The position numbers were made by a program, and so were the translations under genes. This document shows positions 27,894-37,500 of a stretch of 64,000 bases of DNA, in pieces. The notes under the pieces are model-generated. The model ran no database searches. It saw nothing but the letters and a program-made list of their open reading frames with translations, and was not told where the DNA came from. How positions within the stretch are numbered: the first letter of the stretch is position 1; every line of letters starts with the position of its first letter. The DNA comes from Tautonia plasticadhaerens (lineage in GTDB: Bacteria > Planctomycetota > Planctomycetia > Isosphaerales > Isosphaeraceae): positions 1,116,001-1,180,000 of the forward strand of contig NZ_CP036426.1 in the NCBI RefSeq assembly GCF_007752535.1, written 5' to 3'.

Positions 27894-27901
27894 GGGGGGA
27901 G

Positions 27902-29200
27902 TCACCGGGGCCGAGAATTCGCGTCGCCGCCTTCGGTTATCGCCTCGACTCGGGGATCCGACGCCGGTCCTTCGGGGGCCGGGTGGTGAACGAGCCCGAA
28001 GACGCGACGGATCTCGGCGGGGCTGGTCAGGCCGGACGAGGCGAAGGATCGGGCGTGGTCCCAGAGCGGGACCATCCCGGAGGCGACGGCGGCCGACTCG
28101 ATCCGGTCCACGTCGGCCCGCGAGAGCACGGCGCGGGCGACGGGACCCCGGCCGGGGACGAGGAGCTCGGCCACCGGGGTGCGGCCGAGGTATCCGGCCC
28201 CCCGGCATCGGTCGCACCCCACGGGGGCCCGGCAACGTCCGACCGGCAGGCCGAGCAGGGCGGGGTCGTCGGCCGAGCGGATCGGCCGGGCGCAGGAGTC
28301 GCAGAGCAGTCGGACGAGGCGCTGGGAGAGGATGGCCCGGACGCCGCTCCGGAGCAGATACGGCTCGATCCCCATGTCGGAGAGGCGGCCGACGGCCCCG
28401 GCGGCGGAGCCGGCGTGGAAGGTGGTCAGCACGAGGTGGCCGGTCAGGGCGGCCTGGAAGGCGACCTCGGCGGTGGCGGGGTCCCGGATCTCGCCGACGG
28501 CGATCACCTCCGGGTCCTGGCGCAGCAGGGACCGCAGGCCCGATTCCAGCGAGAACCCGGCCGACGGGTTGACCTGGGACTGGACGACCCCCGGCACGGC
28601 GGCCTCGATCGGGTCTTCCAGGGTGGCGATGCAGCGGTGGCCCCCGGAGCTGGAGGCCAGGGCGTGGAGGGAGGCATAGAGCGTCGTCGTCTTGCCGCTG
28701 CCGGCCGGGCCGCAGAGGACGATCAGGCCGGAGGCCTCGGCCAGTGCGACCCGGAGGGGATCGAGGAGGCCGGGGCCGAGGCCGAGGTCGTCGAGGTCGA
28801 GCAGGCGGCCGGGGTCGGCGAAGAGGCGGACGACGGCCCGCTCGCCGTGGAGCGTGGGGAAGGTGCTGACCCGGGTCTCGGGCCGGCCGGGGGAGGACCG
28901 GATGCGGCCCTCCTGGGGCACGTCGGTGCGGTAGGTGAGCAGGTCGGCCAGCACCTTCAGGCGGGCCACCACGTTGGGGGCCAGCTCCCCGGGCAGGACC
29001 GCGAGGGGCTGGAGGACGCCGTCGATCCGGCATCGGGCGGCGAGCCCCTCGGGCCCGGGCTGGAGGTGCAGGTCGCTCGCCCCCGCTCGCCGGGAGGCGT
29101 CCAGGAGCAGGTCGACCGCCTCCGTCGCGAAGCGGGGGGAGGCGGGGTCGAGCCGGGCCAGGGCCGGGGCCGGGTCGGGGCCGGGCGGGTCGGGTGGCAT
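27902..29200 (-). CDS. type II secretion/type IV pilus assembly ATPase, GspE/PilB-like
   Basis: A 432-residue secretion ATPase. It has SDLHLQPGPEGLAARCRIDG (the N2 domain), Walker A GPAGSGKTT at residues 164-172, the Asp box region TLEDPIEAAVPGV, Walker B VIAVGEIRDPATAEVAFQAA, the His box LTGHLVLTTFHAGSAAGAV and a zinc motif with CDSC and, 20 residues later, CDRC. It lacks the N1 domain of full GspE, so at 432 residues it is short. It should power pseudopilus assembly through the GspF proteins. The gene lies 8 bases after the phasin-like gene. Confidence 0.93.
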   Translation of the reverse strand: MPPDPPGPDPAPALARLDPASPRFATEAVDLLLDASRRAGASDLHLQPGPEGLAARCRIDGVLQPLAVLPGELAPNVVARLKVLADLLTYRTDVPQEGRIRSSPGRPETRVSTFPTLHGERAVVRLFADPGRLLDLDDLGLGPGLLDPLRVALAEASGLIVLCGPAGSGKTTTLYASLHALASSSGGHRCIATLEDPIEAAVPGVVQSQVNPSAGFSLESGLRSLLRQDPEVIAVGEIRDPATAEVAFQAALTGHLVLTTFHAGSAAGAVGRLSDMGIEPYLLRSGVRAILSQRLVRLLCDSCARPIRSADDPALLGLPVGRCRAPVGCDRCRGAGYLGRTPVAELLVPGRGPVARAVLSRADVDRIESAAVASGMVPLWDHARSFASSGLTSPAEIRRVFGLVHHPAPEGPASDPRVEAITEGGDANSRPR

Positions 29201-29208
29201 CGAGTCGA

Positions 29209-29556
29209 TCAGCCGTGCGCCTCGGTGATGATGTGGCGAGCGCCTCCCTGCTTCTCCTCCAGCGCCTCGATCCGGGCGGAGAGGGCGGCGACCTTCGCCG
29301 AGAGCGCGGCCACGTCCTCGGCCCGGCCGATGCCGAGCCGCTGGGTGACCATCTCGACGCGTTGGTCGATCTGCTTCTGCAGATCCTCCTGCGCCGAGGC
29401 GGCCCGCTTCTCCAGCTCGGCCTGGAACTTGGCGGCCTCGGCCTCGGACAGGTCGGCCTGCCGGGAGACCTCCTTGGCCAGCTCCTCGACCTTGTCCCGG
29501 GTCATCGAGGCGAGTCCGACGCCGGTGAACATGGCCCGCTTGATGAGCTCGAACAT
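29209..29556 (-). CDS. phasin-like coiled-coil protein
   Basis: A 115-residue, strongly helical protein: MFELIKRAMFTGVGLASMTR at the start, then charged heptads to about residue 100 (KVEELAKEVSRQADLSEAEA; AALSAKVAALSARIEALEEK). The start and helix pattern match the phasin/PhaI-like family, small proteins that coat polyhydroxyalkanoate granules or act as generic coiled-coil partners. It is transcribed with gspE, separated by 8 bases, so a role as a partner of the secretion machine is also possible. No catalytic residues are expected. Confidence 0.7.
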   Translation of the reverse strand: MFELIKRAMFTGVGLASMTRDKVEELAKEVSRQADLSEAEAAKFQAELEKRAASAQEDLQKQIDQRVEMVTQRLGIGRAEDVAALSAKVAALSARIEALEEKQGGARHIITEAHG

Positions 29557-29642
29557 GCGAAGATCCTTTCCGTTCGGTTCGGTGCGACCGCCCGGTCGTC
29601 GGCGGGTCGGGCCGTGGCCGGGGCGGTCCGTGTCGGCCCGGC

Positions 29643-30962
29643 TCAGTCGGCCAGGGCCTCGTAAGTGATCCGGAGGACGTCTTGCGAGAGGCCGGCGCCC
29701 TCGGAGGGGTACTTCTGGGAGAACACGACGCCGACAAGCTCATTCCGGGGGTCGACCCAGAAATACGTGTTGAAGAAGCCTCCCCAGGAATAGGAACCGA
29801 CCGCCCAGGGGGCTTCGCCCTCCCTGGTGGCGACGCCGAAGCCGAAGCCGAAGCCCCGGCCGTGGCCCCAGTCCGGGGGCTCCAGGTCGCCGACCTGGTC
29901 GGTGGTCATCGCCGCGACCGTGCCGGGCTCGAGCACGCGGACGCCATCCAGCTCCCCCTCGTTCAGGAGCATCTGGAGGAACCGGGCGTAGTCCCCCAGG
30001 GTCGAGACGAGCCCCGCGCCGCCGGAATAATAGGCCCCGTCGTCCCAGGTGGGGTAGGACGCCGAGTAGACGAGCGGCCCGTGCTGCTCGGGACGGGAGT
30101 CGAGCGGTCGGATGCCGCCGTCCTCGTCCGGCTCGTAGACGGCGGCGAGGCGATCGCGCTTCTCCTCGGGGAGGACGAAGTAGGTGTCGTCCATGCCCAG
30201 GGGGTCGAAGATCCGGGAGCGGAAGAACGTGTCGAGCGACTGGCCCGAGGCGACCTCGACCACCCGGCCGAGCACGTCGGTCGACAGGCTGTATTCCCAG
30301 GCCGTCCCGGGGTGGTGCAGCAGGGGGACCTGGGCGATCCGCCAGGCGTTGTCGCCGATCGAGCCGGGGGTCTCGGAGAGCCCGTCGGAGACCCCCGCCC
30401 GGGCGTACATCTCGGCCAGGTGCGGCTTGCCGGCGAATCGGTAGGAGAGGCCCGAGGTGTGCGTCAGCAATTGCCTGATCGTGATCTCCCCCTCGGCCGG
30501 GGCGATCTCGAAGGGGGGCGTGTCCTCGGAGGATTCGCCCTCGTCCTTGACCTTGATCACGGTGAGGTGGGCGAACTCGGGCAGGTACTTCGAGAGGGGG
30601 TCATCCAGGGCGATCTTGCCGTCGTCGACGAGGATCATGGCCGCCGCCGAGGTGATCGGCTTGGTCATCGAGGCGATCCGGACGATCGTGTCCTCGGCCA
30701 TGGGCCGCCCGGCTTCCCGATCGGCCAGGCCGACGGAAACCTGATACGCCCGCCGCCCGTTCCGGGCGATGAGCGCCGACCCGCCGGCGAGCTGGCCGTC
30801 ATCGACCAGCCGCCGGATCGCCTGCTCGATCCCGTCGAGCGACTCGGGATCGAACCCGAGTTGCTTGGGATCCCCCATGGGCAGGCCGTCGGCCGCCCGA
30901 GTCGGCTCGGGGATGAGCATGGTCGAGGCGACCAGGGTCAACAGGGCGAGGCATCGGGTCAT
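29643..30962 (-). CDS. exported serine hydrolase, class C beta-lactamase-like
   Basis: The 439-residue protein has a signal peptide (MTRCLALLTLVASTMLIPEP) and the beta-lactamase/D-alanyl-D-alanine carboxypeptidase fold: the nucleophile motif SMTK in VRIASMTKPITSAAAMILVD, the second motif in WEYSLSTDVLG, and a closing WAVGSYSWGGFFNTYFWVDP that replaces KTG. Such proteins cleave peptides or esters in the periplasm; most are not resistance enzymes. The start at ATG 30962 was chosen because it begins the signal peptide; an open frame continues upstream without one. Confidence 0.88.
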   Translation of the reverse strand: MTRCLALLTLVASTMLIPEPTRAADGLPMGDPKQLGFDPESLDGIEQAIRRLVDDGQLAGGSALIARNGRRAYQVSVGLADREAGRPMAEDTIVRIASMTKPITSAAAMILVDDGKIALDDPLSKYLPEFAHLTVIKVKDEGESSEDTPPFEIAPAEGEITIRQLLTHTSGLSYRFAGKPHLAEMYARAGVSDGLSETPGSIGDNAWRIAQVPLLHHPGTAWEYSLSTDVLGRVVEVASGQSLDTFFRSRIFDPLGMDDTYFVLPEEKRDRLAAVYEPDEDGGIRPLDSRPEQHGPLVYSASYPTWDDGAYYSGGAGLVSTLGDYARFLQMLLNEGELDGVRVLEPGTVAAMTTDQVGDLEPPDWGHGRGFGFGFGVATREGEAPWAVGSYSWGGFFNTYFWVDPRNELVGVVFSQKYPSEGAGLSQDVLRITYEALAD

Positions 30963-31162
30963 GATCGATCCCCGGGCAGGGCGACCGGCCGGATCGTGTC
31001 CGGCCGGGAGGCGATTCCAGTCGATCCCCATTGTCCCAATTCGGGGGACGAGAAGCGAGGGAGTGCCGTGCCCGCTCGCGTCCGGCGCTCCCGCCACGCC
31101 GGCGTGCCGAGCCCCGGGCGATCGGGCCCAAGGCCGGCGTCCCATTCTCGCCGCGACTGCCG

Positions 31163-31168
31163 TAAAAT
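31163..31168 (+). promoter_or_regulatory. possible -10 element of the thioesterase gene
   Basis: TAAAAT lies 44 bases before the ATG at 31212. No clear -35 at the correct distance. Confidence 0.25.
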
Positions 31169-31211
31169 GCGGTCAATCGCCCCGATCCCCCGTCCCCGAG
31201 GACCGTCCCCT

Positions 31212-31694
31212 ATGGAGCGACCCGAAGCCCCAACGCCCCCGACCCCGGGGGTCCCGGCCGACGTCTCCGACGGCGGATTCTGGGAGCTGCTGGGCATGGT
31301 CCCCCTCCCCCCCGCCCGGCCGGGGGGGCCGGGGAGGGTGTCGCTCCGGGTGGGGGAGCAACACCTGAGGAGCCTCGGCCTGATGCACGGCGGCGTCGCG
31401 GCGGCCATGCTCGATTCGTTCATGGGGCGGGCCGCCTTCACCGGCTCCCCGGCCGGTCACCACCTCGTGACGGTCCAGCTCAACGTCCACTTCATCCGAC
31501 CCGCCCGGGTCGGCGACACCCTGATCGCCGACGGCGAGATCCAGCACAACGGGCGACGTTCGGCGGTCGTCCGGTCCGAACTCCGCACCGACCGAGGCGC
31601 CCTCATCGCCACCGGCTCCGGGACCTTCATGCACCTGCCCACCGGCGACGGGAGCGTCGGCCCGGATCGCTCCGGTGGGGGAGGGAGCCGATGA
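31212..31694 (+). CDS. hotdog-fold PaaI-family thioesterase
   Basis: A 160-residue protein with the PaaI/acyl-CoA thioesterase pattern: LGLMHGGVAAAMLDSFMGRA (the hotdog helix with the HGG motif and an acidic catalytic residue), HLVTVQLNVHFIRPARVGDT, LIADGEIQHNGRRSAVVRSE and ALIATGSGTFMHLP. It should hydrolyse an acyl-CoA in the cytosol. It is a single gene, divergent from the serine hydrolase and convergent with the MutS-like gene across a perfect 9-bp hairpin. Confidence 0.92.
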   Translation: MERPEAPTPPTPGVPADVSDGGFWELLGMVPLPPARPGGPGRVSLRVGEQHLRSLGLMHGGVAAAMLDSFMGRAAFTGSPAGHHLVTVQLNVHFIRPARVGDTLIADGEIQHNGRRSAVVRSELRTDRGALIATGSGTFMHLPTGDGSVGPDRSGGGGSR

Positions 31695-31703
31695 GGGGTT
31701 GAT

Positions 31704-31733
31704 GAGCCGGGGGCGGGGGCCGATCCCCGGCTC
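31704..31733. terminator. 9-bp hairpin between convergent genes
   Basis: GAGCCGGGG (31704-31712) pairs with CCCCGGCTC (31725-31733) around a 12-nt loop, right after the thioesterase stop and before the MutS-like stop. Confidence 0.5.
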
Positions 31734-31762
31734 GATCCGTCATCCGGCATGCCCCTCCCCGA

Positions 31763-33619
31763 TCACACGTCCAGCCCGATGGCCCTCATCAGCTCCAGGG
31801 CGTTGCTCTTGCGGACCACCCCCGGCCTCATGACGTAGTCGAACCGGATTTGCCCGTCTTCGAGGTGGTCCTCGAAGTGGACGTTGGCGGCGGGGTGGCC
31901 GAGCCCGACGACGATCTCGGCGAGGGCGAGGTCGTGCGTCGTCACCAGGCCGATCGAGCCGCGGTCGAGCAGGCCCTTGACCACCCCCTCGGCGCCCGAC
32001 CGGCGGTCGTGCGAGTTGGTGCCGTGCAGGATCTCGTCCAGCAGGAAGAGCAGGGGGGGGGGCGAGGCGGCGAGGTCGACGAGCGTCCGGAGCCGGGTGA
32101 TCTCCGCATAGAACCGCGACCGGCCCGCCTGGAGCGAGTCCTGCACCCGGAGCGTGGCCCCGAGCTGGAGCGGCGAGAGCCGGAGCGAATCGGCCCGGAC
32201 CGGGGCCCCGGCCAGGGCGAGCACGACGTTCACCCCGACCGATCGCAACATCGTGCTCTTGCCCGACATGTTCGACCCGCTGACCAGCAGCACCCTCGGC
32301 CCGTCGGGCCCGCCGAGGGTGACGTCGTTGCGCACCACCTGGTGCGCGGGGATCAGCGGATGCCCGATCGATCTCGCGTCGAGCAGCGGGCCTCCCGCCT
32401 CCGGGACGAGTTCCGGGAGCCGGTCGTCGGGGCGCTCGAATGCGTACGAGGCCAGGGCGCAGAGCGCCTCGAACTGGCCGACGGCGTCGAGCCAGCGCCC
32501 GATGGACGGGCCCGATCGACCTCGCCATCGCTCCACGGCCAGGCCCAGGTGCACGGTCCAGAGCGTCAGGAACGCGATCGGGGCGAACAGCTGGTTGCGG
32601 CGGAAGTCCAGCAGGGTCACCAGCCGGGCCAGCCGGGCGATCCTCCTCGACGGCGCCTCGCCGTCCTGGCCGCCCAGCGCCCGGACCGCCAGCAGGCGGG
32701 GGGACGTGAACGGCTCCCGCTCCAGCCGCCCCAGCAGTGATTCGAGCAGGCGGAGCTCGTCGGCCCGCTCGTCGATGGCGCCGATCGACCGGGCGAGATC
32801 CCGGCGGACGAGCCGGTTGACCAGCAGGGTCGCGGCCACCGTCGCCAGGATCGGCACCGGGCCGTAGCCGAGGATCCATCCCCCCAGGGCGACGAGGTTC
32901 AGGGCCGCCAGGGCCGTCACCACGCCCCGGATCGCCGGAGAGGTGAAGGCCGGTGGGGCCTCCCCCCAGGCGATCAGGGCGTCGGGATGGAGGCCGCGCT
33001 CGATGTCGTCCCCGAGCAGTGCGATGTCCTCCCGGAGGTCGAGCCGGTCCCGCAGCTCGGCGACCGCCCCGTGCCTAGCCCGGACCTCGTCCGGGGACGC
33101 CGGCCGGAGCAGCCAGGCGGCGAGGGTGGCCGTGCCGGAGCCGGTGCGGGCGGTGCAGAGCCGCTCGAAGACCGAGCCGGTGCCGAAGAGGTCGAGGTCG
33201 GCGTCGAAGGGGTGGTCGGGCGTGAGGAAGCGGCCCCCGGAGTCCCCCCGGCCGGCCCATCGGTCTTCCATCCGGTCCAGCCCGGCCTCGTAGAAGGCGA
33301 CCCGGCGTCCGGCCCTCCGGAGGACCCGGCCGACGGCATCGTAGGCCACCACCAGCCCGGCGAAGACCACCGCCGGGGCGATCAGCCACCAGCCCGACAT
33401 CCACCCCAGGCCGAAGGCCAACCCGGTGATCGCCAGCGCGACGGCCGAGACGCCGAGCCTCGCGTCGGCGATCGCCCGATGCCGGGCCGACAGAAGATCA
33501 GCCTCGGAGCGCCGGGCGTCTCGCCGTCGGAGGTATTCCGCCTTGGGATCGGGCGCGTCGGGGAGGGATTCGGCCGGGGGGAGGGCCTCGGTCTCGGTGG
33601 AGTCGGGACGATCGGACAA
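31763..33619 (-). CDS. membrane-anchored MutS-like ATPase
   Basis: A 618-residue protein with a C-terminal MutS-type ATPase: Walker A GSNMSGKST at about 448-456, Walker B LLFLLDEILHGTNSHDRR, and a switch region LVTTHDLALAEI. Unlike MutS itself it has no mismatch-binding domain; instead helices lie near residues 55-95 (VSAVALAITGLAFGLGWMSG and the next), 232-270 and about 342-360, so it should be membrane-bound. A MutS-core segment precedes the ATPase. Similar MutS-domain-V proteins occur widely in Bacteroidetes and planctomycetes; function unknown. Confidence 0.88.
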   Translation of the reverse strand: MSDRPDSTETEALPPAESLPDAPDPKAEYLRRRDARRSEADLLSARHRAIADARLGVSAVALAITGLAFGLGWMSGWWLIAPAVVFAGLVVAYDAVGRVLRRAGRRVAFYEAGLDRMEDRWAGRGDSGGRFLTPDHPFDADLDLFGTGSVFERLCTARTGSGTATLAAWLLRPASPDEVRARHGAVAELRDRLDLREDIALLGDDIERGLHPDALIAWGEAPPAFTSPAIRGVVTALAALNLVALGGWILGYGPVPILATVAATLLVNRLVRRDLARSIGAIDERADELRLLESLLGRLEREPFTSPRLLAVRALGGQDGEAPSRRIARLARLVTLLDFRRNQLFAPIAFLTLWTVHLGLAVERWRGRSGPSIGRWLDAVGQFEALCALASYAFERPDDRLPELVPEAGGPLLDARSIGHPLIPAHQVVRNDVTLGGPDGPRVLLVSGSNMSGKSTMLRSVGVNVVLALAGAPVRADSLRLSPLQLGATLRVQDSLQAGRSRFYAEITRLRTLVDLAASPPPLLFLLDEILHGTNSHDRRSGAEGVVKGLLDRGSIGLVTTHDLALAEIVVGLGHPAANVHFEDHLEDGQIRFDYVMRPGVVRKSNALELMRAIGLDV

Positions 33620-34592
33620 GATGCGGACTCCGTTGATGCGTTCCCGGCGTGCGGGGAAGCCTCGGCCCAGGTGGGAGGGGAGGACAGGGGGCCCCGCTCC
33701 CCCCCGTCCCCAGGATCATAGCAGGCAACCGGCCCGATCGGGATGCCGTCCCGCCGATGCGAGCTGGGGAGGCCGGGGTCGGATCGCATCCGACTCGTGG
33801 CGGGCCGACTGCCTCGGCAAGGCAGGGCGCCGCGACGCGTTGTTCGCCGACGGGCTCGGCCGGCAGTCGACCCGCCTCGCCACGGCCCACATGGGCATGA
33901 TGGGTCGCCCTTCCTCCCGGACGCACGACGGCTGCCGGTGTCTGCGTTATTCGCAGATGATGGCGTTCAACCCCCGAATCCCGGGATGCCGCCTCCCACC
34001 ACGATGCCTCGCCGGTCGCGGGCCGGGGCCGAGACCCTCGACTGCCGGGCCGGTGCCGGGTCCGCCCGGCCGCATCGTCGGCCACGACCGCTTCAAGGCC
34101 ATCGGCCTCCCCTCGATCGAGTGTCACTCGATCCGCAATCCTAATCTGACAGCCCGAAGCTGTTCGCTGTCTTCGGTCGGCCATTCCGTACCAGGGCGGG
34201 GGCGACGCCTCGCCCGGCCGGCAAGCCGGATTGACGAGTGTGAATCCGGGCTCGATCCCGGGTGCGTCGTGCCAGGGTCCTCGGGGCCGCTCCGGGCGTT
34301 CGAACCGCATCGGAGGCACCTCCCCTTGCCCGGATGGGGGCGTTGCGACATTGAGGTCGCGGATGCCTACCGACGATTCGTCGTTCGTCAAGGGCGGGTG
34401 ATGCCGGATTGCCCCGAGACGACGCGAAATCAACACGACATGCGCTTGATCGATCGTCGACGAAGCCCCAGGACAACGTGTCGTTTATAAAACGCATCCA
34501 TGACGTGAGGGTGCCCTTTACTAGTCGATTTGCTGCCGGTCATTGTTCATGGGAGACGTGATCGTGTTCCACCGTCGTCGCTGGAACATCGG
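33620..34592. other. gene-free stretch, 970 bases
   Basis: The open frames on both strands here have no start, codon pattern or motif I can support. The last 150 bases are AT-richer, with a near-palindrome CGTTTATAAAACG at 34482-34494 holding a -10-like TATAAA, and probably contain the promoter and leader of the giant RTX protein gene. Confidence 0.5.
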
Positions 34593-37500
34593 ATGGACGA
34601 TTTGAACTATTTGGGGAGGTTCGTCGTGGGACAACGCCAGGATCGTTCTGTTCGCCCCGATCGACGATGTCTGGTGCGGAGCAGCCGGCCTTCCTGCGAG
34701 CGATTGGAACCGAGGGAATTGCTCTCGCAGGTCGTCTTCGACGGCGAGGTGCTGAGCGTCACGGGGAACGACGCCCCGAACCTGGTGCTGGCCTTCCCGA
34801 TCCTCGGCTCGACGGTGGTGGTCGTCGATGACGCCACGTTCCGGATCCCGGTCGAGCCGGACGCAATCCGACTGATCGTCGTCGAGGCGGGCGGGGGGGA
34901 CGACTACCTGGACTTCTCCGCCCTGTCGGGCTTCCAGGGCATGACCGTGCTGGACGGCGGCGGCGGCCTCGACACGATCCTCGGCAGCTCGGGGGCCGAT
35001 TCGATCCGAGGGGGCTCGGGCGACGATTATCTGGTCGGCGGATTCGGGCCGGACACGATCGACGGGGGGGACGGCCAAGACCTCCTGGACGGTGGCGACG
35101 GCCTGCTCGCCGACGCGACGCTCGTCGGGGGCGACGACCGGCTCATCGGTGGTGCGGGCGACGACACGATCACCGGCGGGTCCGGCGACGACACGATCGA
35201 CGCGGGGCCTGGAGACAACCTCGTCGATGCCGGCGTGGGCGTCACGATCGGGGGGGTGCTGATCGGGGCGGCGGACTCGATCTCCTCCGGGGACGGCGAC
35301 GACACGATCGTCTCCCACGACGGCGACGACACGATCGAGGCCGGTGGCGGGCGGAATGTGGTCGACGCCGGCGCGGGGGATGATCGCGTCACGACCGGAT
35401 CGGGGATCGACTCGGTCGACGCGGGGACGGGCCGGAACTGGGTCTCGGCGGGAGCCGGTCCCGACACCCTGGTGGCCGGGCCCGGCGACGACACGCTCCT
35501 CGGCGGCGGCGGCGACGACCGGATCGAGGCGGGCGACGGTCGGAACCTGGTCGACGCGGGAGACGGCCGGAACACGGTCGTCGCCGGGTCCGGCGACGAC
35601 ACCATCTCCGCCGGGGCCGATGACGACACGATCGAATCGGGCGGCGGCCGGGACCTGGTCGACGCGGGAGACGGCCGCAACCGGCTCCGCGCCGGGGCCG
35701 GCCACGACACGATCCGCTCCGGCGCCGGCCGGGACGACATCGACGCCGGCGAGGGCGACGACCTGATCGAGTCCGGTGGCGACGGTGACCTGATCCTCGG
35801 CGGCGGTGGCCACGACACGATCCGGCCGGGAGACGGCGACGACTCGGTCTCGGCCGGGTCCGGAGACGACCTCGTGGAGGGCGGGGCGGGGGCCGACACC
35901 ATCGATGGCGGCGAGGGCAACGACCTGATCGACGGCGGCGAGGGCACCGACGTGCTCCTCGGCCGCCCGGGCGACGACACCCTGATCGGCGGAGCGGGTG
36001 CCGACTTCCTCGACGGCGACGATGGCGCCGACATCCTCCTCGGCGGCGACGGCCCCGACACGATCAACGGCGGCGGCGGTCCCGACCTGATCATCGGCGG
36101 CGACGGCGCGGATTCGATCGTCGCCGGCACGTCGCTCGAGTTCGACGGGGAGACGATCGTCGGCGGCATCGGTAACGATACGATCGTCTCGGGGGGCGGG
36201 CCCGACTCGATCGAGGCCGGCGAGGGAGACGACCACGTCGATGCCGGCCCCGGCCCGGACCTCGTCGATGGCGGTGAGGGGAATGACCGGCTCGAGGGCG
36301 GTGCCGGCAATGACGCGGTCTTCGGACGTGATGGCAACGACTCCCTGTCGGGCGGCGATGGTCGGGACGAACTCTCGGGCGGCGAGGGGGTCGACCTCCT
36401 GCTGGGCGGCACCGGGAACGACCGGATCGACGGCGGCCCCGGCTACGATTTCCTGGAGGGCGGGAGCGGCTTCGACACGATCGTCGCCGGTGACGGCCGC
36501 GACACGGTGAACAACGGGAGCCTCGACGACCTGATCGAGTTCGTCCCCCCCTTCGATCCTGTTTTGCTCGGGAGCTATCAAGGCCTCGGGTGGGACCTGC
36601 CGCCGGGTGTCGATGTCTTCCCGCCGGCGCCGCCTTCGGCCGTCGGACTGCTGCCCGAGGATGACACAGGGGCCCCGGGAGACGGGATCACACGGGTCCT
36701 CCGGCCTCGACTGACCGGCTTCGCCGAACCCGGATCGACCGTCGAGTTGTTCGACGCACTCGGGCATCCGCTGGCGACGTCGAGGACGGGAGTGGATGGC
36801 CGGTTCCACATCCAATTCCCCGAAGATCTTGCCGAGGGTATGACGAAGGCGCTCCTCAGGGTCCGCGACCCGGCCGGCAACGTGGGCCAGGCCTCGGCAA
36901 TCGCCCTCGTCGTGGACAGGACTCCCCCGCCGGCGGCGAGGGTCCCGGTGCTGCGGGGGTCCGACGACGGGGTGACGCGGGTGCGGGCGCCGTCGTTCGA
37001 GGTGGGCGGGGTGGAGCCGGGCGCGGAGGTGCAGCTGCTGCGGGACGGGGTGGTGGTGGCGCGTCGGTCGGGCCCGGGCGTGCTGAGCGACCCCGGCGTG
37101 CCGGGCGACGGGGCGTACCGCTACGCGGCGCGCCAGGTGGACGCGGCCGGCAACCTCGGCCCGGCCGGGCCGGGGCTGACGGTGGTGGTGGACGCGACGC
37201 CGCCGGCGGCGGCGGGGGCGCCGGTGCTGCGGCCGTCGGACGACACGGGGGTGCGGGGCGACGGGGTGACGCGGGTGCGGGCGCCGTCGTTCGAGGTGGG
37301 CGGGGTGGAGCCGGGCGCGGAGGTGCAGCTGCTGCGGGACGGGGTGGTGGTGGCGCGTCGGTCGGGCCCGGGCGTGCTGAGCGACCCCGGCGTGCCGGGC
37401 GACGGGGCGTACCGCTACGCGGCGCGCCAGGTGGACGCGGCCGGCAACCTCGGCCCGGCCGGGCCGGGGCTGACGGTGGTGGTGGACGCGACGCCGCCGG

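Noticed and set aside
30963-31145. Longer N-terminus of the serine hydrolase
   Set aside because: The extra 61 residues lack a signal and precede a clear signal peptide at ATG 30962.
34270-34320. A GTTCGAAC sequence resembling a tRNA T-loop
   Set aside because: No matching T stem, anticodon arm or acceptor stem is found around it.
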